This document shows positions 1 through 7,241 of a stretch of DNA of 43,929 nucleotides, piece by piece (the stretch's first letter is position 1; the number at the start of each line of letters is the position of its first letter). A program made the translations under genes and the position numbers. Below the pieces are notes generated by a model, which worked only from the letters and a program-made list of their open reading frames with translations, searched no databases and was not told the origin of the DNA. The stretch lies in NCBI GenBank assembly GCA_036260395.1, contig DASZZY010000126.1, positions 1-43,929 of the forward strand. Direction: 5' to 3'. The stretch is from DASZZY01 sp036260395 (GTDB lineage: Bacteria; Actinomycetota; UBA4738; CALAEC01).

Positions 1-194
1 ACGTCGGAGGACGCCGTCCCCATGATCGACGACAGCCGCTCCACCATCTCCGGGGGGCCCGACCAGTGCTCCCCGTACCGCGCGGAGGACGCCTGCTCCA
101 GGTAGACCCGGGCTGCTTCCACCGCTCGGCTGATACCCGGGGCCCCATGCGGCAAACCGTTTGCCCCCTTCGGCGCCAGGGAAGGAAGCGGCCG

Positions 195-1541
195 GTGGAC
201 GCTCCCAGGGAAGTGGCCAGCCTGCCGATCGGCACCTCGGCCGGCGAGTTCGGGCTCCGCGCGTTCGAGGCCCCGTCCGGGCGCGTCTACCTGCTGATGG
301 GGCGGGGGGACCTGGGAGACGGGCGATCGATCCTCACGCGTCTCCATTCGGAGTGCCTCACGGGCGACGCCCTCGGATCGCTGCGCTGCGACTGCGGCAT
401 CCAGCTCCGCCTGGCGCTCGGGACCATCGCCGCCGAGGGCCGCGGGGTCCTGGTCTACGCCACGGGGCACGAGGGACGCGGCATCGGGCTGGTGAACAAG
501 CTCCGGGCCTACATGCTCCAGGACGCCGGCATGGACACCGTCGAGGCCAACCGACACCTCGGCCTCCCCGTCGACGGGCGCGACCACGTCGAGGTCGGCG
601 CGGTCCTGTCCGCGGCCGGCATCCGGTCGGTCCGCCTCCTGACGAACAATCCGGAGAAGGCCCGGGGGCTCCGGGCGGCGGGCCTCACGGTCGAGGCGGT
701 CCTCCCGATCCGGACCGCGCCCCACGCCCGGAACGTCGCCTACCTGCGCACCAAGCGCCAGCGCCTGGGCCACCTGTCGCCGGACGGCGTCCCCCTCCCC
801 GTCCCGGGGTCGCCGGCCATCGACGTCAGCGACCTGCTGGGACCGGTCCGGCCGCGGCCCACCAGGCCGTACGTCGTCCTCAAGTACGCCCAGAGCCTGG
901 ACGGGCGGATCGCGACCTCCGCGGGCGACTCCAAGTGGATCAGCGGGGAGGCCGAGCGGCGCGTGTCCCACGCGTTGCGGGCGGCGTGCGACGCGGTGCT
1001 GGTCGGCTCGGGGACCGTCCGGAGGGACGACCCCCAGCTCACGGTCCGGCTGGTGCCCGGGGCCTCGCCGCTGCGGGTGGTCCTCGACTCGCGCCTGTCG
1101 ATCCCCCTGTCGGCCCGGGTCGCGGACGGCTCGGTGCGAACGGCGATCCTGACCCGGCCCGCGCCGGACTCGCGCCGGGCGGCCGCGCTCCGTCGCCGCG
1201 GCGTCGTGGTCCTCGAGGTGCCGGCCGCGCCGCGCGGCGTGGAGCTCGAGGAGGGCCTGGCCGAGCTTCGGCGCCTCGGCGTCGAGACGCTCCTGGTCGA
1301 GGGCGGAGCGCGCGTGATCACGTCGCTGCTGCTCGAGGGGCTGGCCGACCGGGTGATCGTCGGGATCGCCCCGATCCTCATCGGAAGCGGGACCGAGGCG
1401 GTCGGAGACCTCGGCATCACCGAGGTCGTCCACGGGATCGAGCTGACGGACCGGGCGATCCATCCCGTCGGCAGCGACGTGCTCCTGGCGGGGGACGTCC
1501 ACCGGCGATCCCGCGCCGCCGCGAGCGGCCCGGCCTCCTGA
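195..1541 (+). CDS. ribA: GTP cyclohydrolase II fused to RibD-type reductase
   Basis: Riboflavin (or deazaflavin-like) pathway enzyme of 448 residues with two domains. Residues 1-190 are GTP cyclohydrolase II: the zinc cysteines fall at C54, C65 and C67, the same numbers as in E. coli RibA, and HEGRGIGL follows at 92-99. Residues from about 226 onward are a RibD C-terminal reductase (SLDGRIA, GSGTVRRDDP and LLVEGG motifs). The RibD deaminase domain and the RibB domain are absent, so this is not the usual RibBA or RibD layout. I chose GTG 195 because a GGAAGG ribosome site lies about 8 nt upstream; ATG 147 would add 16 residues with no ribosome site. The gene ends 19 nt before the NifU-like gene, on the same strand. 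Domain calls are secure; whether it serves riboflavin or a special pterin/flavin is unknown. Confidence 0.85.
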   Translation: MDAPREVASLPIGTSAGEFGLRAFEAPSGRVYLLMGRGDLGDGRSILTRLHSECLTGDALGSLRCDCGIQLRLALGTIAAEGRGVLVYATGHEGRGIGLVNKLRAYMLQDAGMDTVEANRHLGLPVDGRDHVEVGAVLSAAGIRSVRLLTNNPEKARGLRAAGLTVEAVLPIRTAPHARNVAYLRTKRQRLGHLSPDGVPLPVPGSPAIDVSDLLGPVRPRPTRPYVVLKYAQSLDGRIATSAGDSKWISGEAERRVSHALRAACDAVLVGSGTVRRDDPQLTVRLVPGASPLRVVLDSRLSIPLSARVADGSVRTAILTRPAPDSRRAAALRRRGVVVLEVPAAPRGVELEEGLAELRRLGVETLLVEGGARVITSLLLEGLADRVIVGIAPILIGSGTEAVGDLGITEVVHGIELTDRAIHPVGSDVLLAGDVHRRSRAAASGPAS

Positions 1542-1548
1542 CCGGCGG

Positions 1549-1554
1549 TAGCAT
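1549..1554 (+). promoter_or_regulatory. -10 box for leaderless nifU-like transcript
   Basis: TAGCAT lies 6 nt before ATG 1561, with no Shine-Dalgarno between. Transcription would start at or beside the A of the start codon. No clear -35 is visible. Confidence 0.55.
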
Positions 1555-1560
1555 CGGGGC

Positions 1561-2091
1561 ATGGCCACCCTCGAGGAGGCGCTGGCGCGGCTGGAGGGCC
1601 TGGTCGCCGAGATGGAGGAGCTCGACGAACCCGTCCGAGACCGGGTGTTCGAGCTCCTGGACGGCGTGGACGCCATCCACCGGATGGCCGTCGAGCGGCT
1701 CGCGGAGGCCGCGGGGCCGGAGGTGCTCGACCGGTTCCGCGATGCCGACCCGGCGGTGGCCTGGCTGTTCCACGCGTACGGCGTGGGCGCGGACGACCGG
1801 GTCGCGGCCGAGGCCGCGCTCGAGGAGATCCGTCCCTACATCGACTCCCACGGCGGCACCGTCGAGGTCCTCGAGGCGCACGGGGGGCGGCTGAAGGTCA
1901 GGCTCTCCGGCGCCTGCGCCGGCTGCACCGCCTCGGCCGTGACGCTCCAAGAAGGGATCGAGCAGGCGTTCCGCGACCACTACCCGGGGTTCGTGGCCAT
2001 GGAGGTGGAGGAGGACGAGGCGCCCGCCCACCCCCCGCCCGGCCCCACGCTGATCGAGCTCCGCCCGCTCCCGCGCGAGCCCGCCCCTTAG
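1561..2091 (+). CDS. NifU-like Fe-S scaffold protein
   Basis: This 176-residue protein has a helical, acidic N-terminal half of unknown family and a C-terminal NifU (Nfu) domain at about 85-150. The domain carries the expected CxxC pair (GACAGC, near residues 119-122) that binds a transferable Fe-S cluster. A Pro-rich tail closes the protein. Nfu proteins deliver clusters to apo-enzymes, so beside an uptake hydrogenase the natural client is the small subunit; that is inference from context. The start has a -10 box directly upstream and no ribosome site. Its TAG stop overlaps the TAA stop of the converging protease gene (shared TTAG at 2088-2091). Confidence 0.82.
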   Translation: MATLEEALARLEGLVAEMEELDEPVRDRVFELLDGVDAIHRMAVERLAEAAGPEVLDRFRDADPAVAWLFHAYGVGADDRVAAEAALEEIRPYIDSHGGTVEVLEAHGGRLKVRLSGACAGCTASAVTLQEGIEQAFRDHYPGFVAMEVEEDEAPAHPPPGPTLIELRPLPREPAP

Positions 2092-2585
2092 TCCCAGGCG
2101 ATCCCCAGGTCCGAGACGAGGCGGCGCACCTCGCGGGCCGCGGCCTCGACCGCCCCGGCCACCAGCGGGGACAGCGGCCGGCCCAGGCCCTCGGCGTCCT
2201 CCGGCTGGCAGCCGACGATCCACAGCCGCCCCGGCAACCGGTCGAGCGCCCGCGCCAGCATGAAGGCCCGCTCCGGCGTGGCGTAGTGCATGTCGGCCAG
2301 GCGGTCGTGGCGCTCCCGGAGCGACATGGCGCGGACGTCGACGACGTCCGGCTCGAGGACCACGACCGTCCCCGGCGGCCGGCCGACGTCGACGGCGTCG
2401 ATCACCACCAGGGCATCGACCGGCTCGTGCAGCAGCTGCTGCACGAGGTGGATGCCGCCGATGCCCAGCTCCACGACCTCGACGCCCTCGGGGGCCGGCC
2501 GCTCCAGCAGGTAGTTCGCCACGACCACGCCGAAGCCGTCGTCGCCCCGCAGGACGTTGCCCATGCCCGCGACGAGCGCCTTCAC
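2088..2585 (-). CDS. Hydrogenase maturation protease (HyaD/HupD family)
   Basis: A 165-residue peptidase that clips the C-terminal tail of the hydrogenase large subunit after nickel insertion. The N-terminal motif GMGNVLRGDDGFG (from about residue 7) supplies the first nickel-sensing acidic residue, D16. A second acidic site is in the VVIDAVD stretch, and the histidine of the third site is H93 (RERHDR). Length matches the family. The GTG start is 6 nt downstream of TATCCT on the minus strand, so the mRNA is probably leaderless. The same DNA carries the divergent promoter of the TPR gene. The likely substrate is the large subunit at 5323-7239. Confidence 0.88.
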   Translation of the reverse strand: MKALVAGMGNVLRGDDGFGVVVANYLLERPAPEGVEVVELGIGGIHLVQQLLHEPVDALVVIDAVDVGRPPGTVVVLEPDVVDVRAMSLRERHDRLADMHYATPERAFMLARALDRLPGRLWIVGCQPEDAEGLGRPLSPLVAGAVEAAAREVRRLVSDLGIAWD

Positions 2586-2590
2586 GGCCG

Positions 2591-2597
2591 TAGGATA
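2591..2597. promoter_or_regulatory. Bidirectional promoter with overlapping -10 boxes
   Basis: TAGGATA on the plus strand reads TATCCTA on the minus strand. Minus-strand TATCCT (2592-2597) is 6 nt from GTG 2585 of the protease gene. Plus-strand TAGGAT (2591-2596) is 9 nt from ATG 2606 of the TPR gene. Only 20 bases separate the two start codons, so both transcripts must start inside them. Confidence 0.6.
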
Positions 2598-2605
2598 GGT
2601 CGGCG

Positions 2606-3823
2606 ATGATCGACGCCCACGGCGCCGTCGCCGAGCTCCGAGAGCGCGCCCGACGCCACCCGCCGGACCGGTACCCCGTCCAGCACGCCACCGCGCAGTT
2701 CCACCTCGGCGCCGCCCTCGCCCAGGACGGCCGCCTCGATGAGGCCCGGGCCGCGCTGGAGGCCGCCGCCGCGCTGTTCGAGGCCAGGCTCCCGGTGGAG
2801 CACGCCAAGGCGCTGAACTCGCTCGGCGCCGTGGAGCGCATGGCCGGCCGCACCCGGGACGCCGTCGCGGCGTTCGAGCGCGCGTCCGCCCTGTTCGCGG
2901 CGACCGGGAACGGCCTCGAGCGGGGCGCCGCGCTGTACAACCTGGGGCTCGCGGCACGCGAGCTGGGCGACGCGGAGCGGGCGGTCGACGCCTTCCGGGA
3001 GGCCCTCGAGCTGCTCGACGGGGGACGGGTCCCGGCGCAGGCCGCCGCCGCGGCTCGGGAGCTGGGCGCCACGCTGTTGCTCTCCGGCGACCTCGGCGGC
3101 GCGCGGCCGCTCCTCGAGCGGGCCGAGGAGTTGGCCGACGCGGCTCGGGACACCGCCGGGATGGGCGCGGCGGCGAACGCGCTCGGGCTCGTGCACCTCG
3201 GCGAGGGACGCCTGGACGCCGCCACCCGGGCCTTCCGCCGCTCGGCCGCCGCCCACCCCCGGAGCGTCCGTCCCGACGGCTACGCGCTCGCCAAGGCGAA
3301 CCTGGCGCTGGCGTTCGAGCGTGCCGGCGAGGTGGCCCGCGCCCGGCTCTCTGCGCTCCAGGCCCTCGCCTCGCCCGAGCTCCCGCAGGCCGTCGGGGAC
3401 CAGGCCTCGGGCGTCCTCGACCGCCTCGGCCGAGGCCCCGGGGAGGTGCTCCGGGTGCTCGACGCCGAGGCCCCCGACGCCTGGCCGGGCGTGGTCCGCG
3501 AGGAGGTCGTCCGCTGGATCTCGCTCCCGGACGACGAGCGGCACGCGGAGACGGCGGCGTGGATCGAGGGCCAGCTGGCCCGCGACGCCGTCGCCGTCGA
3601 GCTCGCCGGGGCCTGGCTCGGCGCGCTGCTCGAGGCACCGCCCGACGACATGGAGCGGCTCATCCGGACCGCGCTCCGGGCCCTGGCCGAACGCGAGCCC
3701 TACCAACGGGAGCGGTTCCGCTCGCGGACCGAGATGGCCATGGCGCGGTTCCACGTCCCCCAGATGCTTCGGCTGCGCGACACCTTCGAACGGCTCGGCC
3801 GGGAGCCGGAGGCGGCATGGTGA
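2606..3823 (+). CDS. TPR-repeat protein of the hydrogenase locus
   Basis: A 405-residue soluble protein with no signal peptide or membrane span. Residues 15-240 hold about six tetratricopeptide repeats (recurring LGAAL...G..DEA-type helices). The remaining 160 residues form a mixed domain I do not recognise. TPR arrays scaffold protein-protein contacts, so a role in assembling or tethering the hydrogenase is a reasonable inference. The start is 20 nt from the divergent protease gene and probably near-leaderless. The TGA stop overlaps the start of the next gene (ATGGTGA), so the two are translationally coupled. Confidence 0.75.
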   Translation: MIDAHGAVAELRERARRHPPDRYPVQHATAQFHLGAALAQDGRLDEARAALEAAAALFEARLPVEHAKALNSLGAVERMAGRTRDAVAAFERASALFAATGNGLERGAALYNLGLAARELGDAERAVDAFREALELLDGGRVPAQAAAAARELGATLLLSGDLGGARPLLERAEELADAARDTAGMGAAANALGLVHLGEGRLDAATRAFRRSAAAHPRSVRPDGYALAKANLALAFERAGEVARARLSALQALASPELPQAVGDQASGVLDRLGRGPGEVLRVLDAEAPDAWPGVVREEVVRWISLPDDERHAETAAWIEGQLARDAVAVELAGAWLGALLEAPPDDMERLIRTALRALAEREPYQRERFRSRTEMAMARFHVPQMLRLRDTFERLGREPEAAW

Positions 3824-4545
3824 GCGCCGGCGCGGCCCAGGACCTGTCCGCGGACGCCGGCGGCGCGGCCCTCCCCGGCCGCGCGGTCCGGTTCTACCCA
3901 GCGGTGCTGTCGACCGAGGCGGATGCGATGGCGTGGGCCCGGGCGGGGGCCGCCGAGGGCTCCGTGGTCGTCGCCGACTACCAGGCGTCGCCCCGCGGCC
4001 GCGGCGGGCTCGAGTGGCGGGTGCGCCCCGGCGAGGACCTGGCGTTCTCGCTCATCCTCCGGCCGTCGTTCCCCCCGGCCCGCGAGGGGTGGCTGTACTC
4101 CGTGGCCGCGTCCGGGGTCGCCGATCTTCTCGGTCCCGAGGCCCGGATCGAGTGGCCGGACGAGGTGCGGCTCGAGGGGCGGCGGCGGGCCGCCGTGGGG
4201 GTCCAGGTGCACGCCGGGCCCCAGGCCCTGGAGTGGGCCGTCGTGACGGCGCTCGTGGAGCGGGCACACCCCGGGCGCCCGGGGCTGCTGAGCCGGGCGG
4301 TCGAGGCCATCGAGGCCAGGTACCGCATGTCGGCGGAGCGGGTCGTCGCCGAGTACCTCCCGCGGTGCCCGACGATCGGGCGCCGGGTGACGGCCCGGCT
4401 CATCCCGCTCGGTCCGGCCGGGCCCCGGGTGAGCGGCACCGCCGTGGCCACGGTGATCGACGGCGCCCTCATCCTGGAGACCGACGAGGGCCGGCGCGTC
4501 GGCGTGCCGCCGCAGAACCTGGGGGTCCTCGAGGACGAGGGCTGA
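3817..4545 (+). CDS. Degenerate biotin/lipoate protein ligase-like protein
   Basis: A 242-residue protein with the fold pattern of the BirA catalytic domain plus SH3-like C-terminal domain: ST near 32, the VVADYQ strand at 51-56, LAFSLILRP at 75-83, and a C-terminal strand-rich part from about 185. The catalytic signatures are broken: GRGRxGRxW appears as PRGRGGLEW (59-67), and the biotinoyl-AMP lysine of KWPND is glutamate (E112 in IEWPDEV). Ligase activity is therefore doubtful; a binding or adaptor role in hydrogenase assembly is a guess. GTG 3820, which makes GTGA with the TPR stop and sits 7 nt from GGAGG, is as likely a start as ATG 3817. It ends 3 nt from the converging protease-like gene. 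Confidence 0.65.
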   Translation: MVSAGAAQDLSADAGGAALPGRAVRFYPAVLSTEADAMAWARAGAAEGSVVVADYQASPRGRGGLEWRVRPGEDLAFSLILRPSFPPAREGWLYSVAASGVADLLGPEARIEWPDEVRLEGRRRAAVGVQVHAGPQALEWAVVTALVERAHPGRPGLLSRAVEAIEARYRMSAERVVAEYLPRCPTIGRRVTARLIPLGPAGPRVSGTAVATVIDGALILETDEGRRVGVPPQNLGVLEDEG

Positions 4546-4548
4546 GCG

Positions 4549-5304
4549 CTACGCGGAGAGGACCTCGAGAGCCTCCAGCCGCTCCAGCTCCTCCACCAGC
4601 GCCCACCACAGCCCCCAGTCGAGGTGCTCCATCCCCTCGCTGATCGCCCCCTCGGCGATCTCCAGGCGGAGCCGCTCGCCCAGCGCGAACGCCGCTCCCC
4701 AGCGACCCTGCCCGTCCAGGACGTCGAGCTCGCGGAGGAGCCGCCGGAGCGTCTCCAGGGACTTCGACGGCTCGAGCCGCTCGTTCTGGCGCAAGCGCTG
4801 GCGGAGCCGGTCCGCGAGATCGAGGAGCGGGACGCGGCGGACCTCGGCCCGGACCGCGTCGAGGGCACGCTCGAGCGCCGCCTCGCCCTCGGGGGAGAGC
4901 TCGGCCGACGGCCCGCTCGACGCCGGCTCCGCCTCGATGGCCACGGTGCGGGGGGGCAGCACGCCGAGCCCCCAGGCCACGCGGACCACGAGCTCCACGC
5001 CGACGTAGCCCACCCCGGCCTCCTCGATCGCCGTCCGGACCTCCCCCGGATCGAGGTCGACCGACCGCACCCGGACCCGCTCGACGCTGCCCGGGCGGCG
5101 GCCCCGGGGCTCGGCCCCCACCAGGACCAGGGCCTCGGGCCGGACCTCCTCCAGGAGCTGGGCCACGGCCACCGCGCCGAAGTACAGGTCCTCGACCCTG
5201 ACGTCCCGCCCGAGGTCCTCGGAGGCGAGGCGCTCCGCAGCGCGGCGCCCGAGGTCGAGGTCGCCCTGGTAGAGCTGGCCGACCCCGCCGACCAGGACGG
5301 TCAC
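4549..5304 (-). CDS. Second hydrogenase-protease-like protein with helical tail
   Basis: This 251-residue protein has an N-terminal domain (1-120) resembling HyaD/HupD peptidases: GGVGQLYQGDLDLG stands where active enzymes have GxGNxLxxDDGxG, keeping the aspartate. The later His of the nickel-sensing triad is not visible; the corresponding stretch reads GYVGVELVVRVAWG. Residues 130-251 form an acidic, charged helical domain with no recognised family. It lies 18 nt downstream of the large-subunit gene on the same strand, so it is probably third in the structural operon. It could be an inactive chaperone-like homologue that holds the large-subunit tail; this is inference. Confidence 0.65.
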   Translation of the reverse strand: MTVLVGGVGQLYQGDLDLGRRAAERLASEDLGRDVRVEDLYFGAVAVAQLLEEVRPEALVLVGAEPRGRRPGSVERVRVRSVDLDPGEVRTAIEEAGVGYVGVELVVRVAWGLGVLPPRTVAIEAEPASSGPSAELSPEGEAALERALDAVRAEVRRVPLLDLADRLRQRLRQNERLEPSKSLETLRRLLRELDVLDGQGRWGAAFALGERLRLEIAEGAISEGMEHLDWGLWWALVEELERLEALEVLSA

Positions 5305-5322
5305 CGCTCCGCGCTCAGCGCC

Positions 5323-7239
5323 TCAGTCGTCGACGCCGCACGCGCAGGTGTTGACGTCGCGCACGATCGTCCCCGACCCCGTGTGGAGGTGCGTGGTGCA
5401 CGGCATGCACGGATCGAAGCTCCGGATGGTCCGCAGCATGTCGATCCCCGTGAACTTCGATGGGTCCGAGATGTCCTCGATGATCGGGGTGTTGAGCACA
5501 GAGGCCTCGAACGGCCCGGGCTGGTCGAAGGGGTCGCGCGGCGAGGCGTTGATCGTCGAGGGCGTGCAGATCTGGTAGTTGGCGATCCGGCCGTTCTCGA
5601 GCACGGTGTGGTGGGTGAGCCACCCGCGCCCGGCGCCCCACCAGCCGACGCCCACGCGTTCGTCCCGGGTCTTCTGGACGTGGCTCTCGAGCTCCTCCGA
5701 ATCCATGGCCGCGACGCGCCGCTCGCCGCGGTGGTGCAGCTTGTACGCCTCGAGCAGGTTGACGAGCCCGACGAGCTGCGAGAACAGGTAATGGTAGGCG
5801 CGGCCCCGGTTCCGCTCGAAGGCGTTCCACCGGTCGGGCACGCGCCACTCCGCCTCCCACTCGGGCGTCAGCCCCTTGGGGACCCGCATCCGCAGGCTCC
5901 GTCCGGTCGACTCGATGAAGTCGTTCTCGGGGATCTCCTGGGCCAGCGCGGTGTTCAGCAGGCGGTTGTACGCGCCGGCCTCGACCACCCGGCGGTCCCA
6001 CCGGGGCGTCGTCCCCCAGGAGTACTTCTCGCGCCAGCTCTTCTGCGTGGGCTTGGGCAGGGTCCGCTTGTTCCACGGGTGGAACGGCGTGATCGGGTTG
6101 CCGAGGGGGTCGGTCCGGTATCGCGGCTGCCCGCTCGTCCAGTCGTCGTAGTACGAGTGCTCAACGAACTCCTCCCACCCGATGTTGATGTCGGTGAGCC
6201 GCGTCGTCAGGAGTTCCCCGTCGATCACCACGCCGGGCGTGGCCCAGCGCCGCCGCCCCCACTCGTTGCAGTTGGCGTAGTTGGCGTCGTAGGCGTAGGC
6301 GTCGTCCCAGTACCCCGGGTCGATGGCGTTCAGCGGGCGGCCGCCCACGTCGCGGTAGCGCTCGTCGGCCTCGTAGAAGAACTCGGCGATGTCGTCCCAC
6401 ACCCCCATCATCCGGTGGGCGTAGTCGAAGATCCGGCCGAGCTTCGACTGATACTCGTTCAGCGTCTGGAGCGTGACGGTGGCCGAGACGCCGCCGGGGA
6501 CGATGGTCTGGGGGTGGGGGTACTTGCCCCCCATCAGCACGAACATCTCCCGAGCGAGGCGCGTGAACTCCAGGCCCTCGCGGTACAGGCCGCCGGTCAG
6601 GGGGTTCAGGCCCTCCATCAGGTCGGCCATCGTCCGGAAGCCGTGCACGTCCTGGTGGGGGCACGACCATCGCTCGGCCTTGGGCCACAGATCCGGGTTC
6701 ACCGCCTTGACGACCGCCTCCGAGTAGTCGGGGCCGGCGAGGAGGTAGAGGTGGAGCGGGTTGTCGTAGCCCATCTCCGACGCCTCCAGCAGGTTCCGCA
6801 CCACCGTCCCCAACGGGGGCGGTGGGATCCCCAGGGCCATCTCGATGGCGTAGGCCGAGGCGTGGACGTGCACGCCGCCGCACACCCCGCACGCCCTGGA
6901 CGTGATGAACAGCGCGTCCCTCGGGTCACGGCCCATGGCGATGACCTCGTAGCCGCGGAAGAGCGTCCCCTGCGAGTGCGCGTCGACGTAGCGCCCCTCC
7001 TTGAGGTCGGCCGTCACGTGGACGGCCAGGGCGCCGGCCACCCGCGTGACCGGGTCCATGTTGAGGTCCTTGACGTGGCCGTTGCGGCGGATCAGCCGCT
7101 CGATCCGGGCCTGGCGCTCCTCCTCGCTCATCGTGACTTCGGGCCGCGAGGTGTCGAGCGAGTACGGGTCCGGCACGTCCTCCTTCAGCCGGGCGTTCCC
7201 CGCATCGTCGAACTCGATCGGCAGGTTCTTGAAGCACAT
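5323..7239 (-). CDS. hhyL: [NiFe] hydrogenase large subunit, group 1h-like
   Basis: The 638-residue catalytic subunit that binds the NiFe(CN)2CO centre and oxidises H2. The two nickel-ligand motifs are intact: RACGVCGGVH at 115-124 (C117, C120) and DPCMPCTTH at 609-617 (C611, C614). Cleavage is expected after H617, releasing a 21-residue tail that ends CACGVDD. There is no signal peptide. The sequence style and the companion small subunit fit the actinobacterial, oxygen-tolerant group 1h (formerly group 5). ATG 7239 follows GGGAGGG with a 6-nt gap and lies 2 nt after the small-subunit stop. Subgroup assignment is from memory of motifs and needs a tree. Confidence 0.93.
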   Translation of the reverse strand: MCFKNLPIEFDDAGNARLKEDVPDPYSLDTSRPEVTMSEEERQARIERLIRRNGHVKDLNMDPVTRVAGALAVHVTADLKEGRYVDAHSQGTLFRGYEVIAMGRDPRDALFITSRACGVCGGVHVHASAYAIEMALGIPPPPLGTVVRNLLEASEMGYDNPLHLYLLAGPDYSEAVVKAVNPDLWPKAERWSCPHQDVHGFRTMADLMEGLNPLTGGLYREGLEFTRLAREMFVLMGGKYPHPQTIVPGGVSATVTLQTLNEYQSKLGRIFDYAHRMMGVWDDIAEFFYEADERYRDVGGRPLNAIDPGYWDDAYAYDANYANCNEWGRRRWATPGVVIDGELLTTRLTDINIGWEEFVEHSYYDDWTSGQPRYRTDPLGNPITPFHPWNKRTLPKPTQKSWREKYSWGTTPRWDRRVVEAGAYNRLLNTALAQEIPENDFIESTGRSLRMRVPKGLTPEWEAEWRVPDRWNAFERNRGRAYHYLFSQLVGLVNLLEAYKLHHRGERRVAAMDSEELESHVQKTRDERVGVGWWGAGRGWLTHHTVLENGRIANYQICTPSTINASPRDPFDQPGPFEASVLNTPIIEDISDPSKFTGIDMLRTIRSFDPCMPCTTHLHTGSGTIVRDVNTCACGVDD

Positions 7240-7241
7240 GA

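Noticed and set aside
1..105. Open frame from the first base to TAG 103-105 that could be the end of an upstream gene.
   Set aside because: Only 34 codons with no recognisable motif; in such GC-rich DNA this is not evidence of a gene.
66..194. Longer N-terminus of the RibA fusion from codon 66 or ATG 147.
   Set aside because: The extra residues are unlike RibA, and the zinc Cys numbering and ribosome site favour GTG 195.
2088..3638. The 516-codon frame that contains the maturation protease.
   Set aside because: Only the last 165 codons are protease; the rest is antisense to the TPR gene, and a -10 box plus GTG 2585 mark the start.
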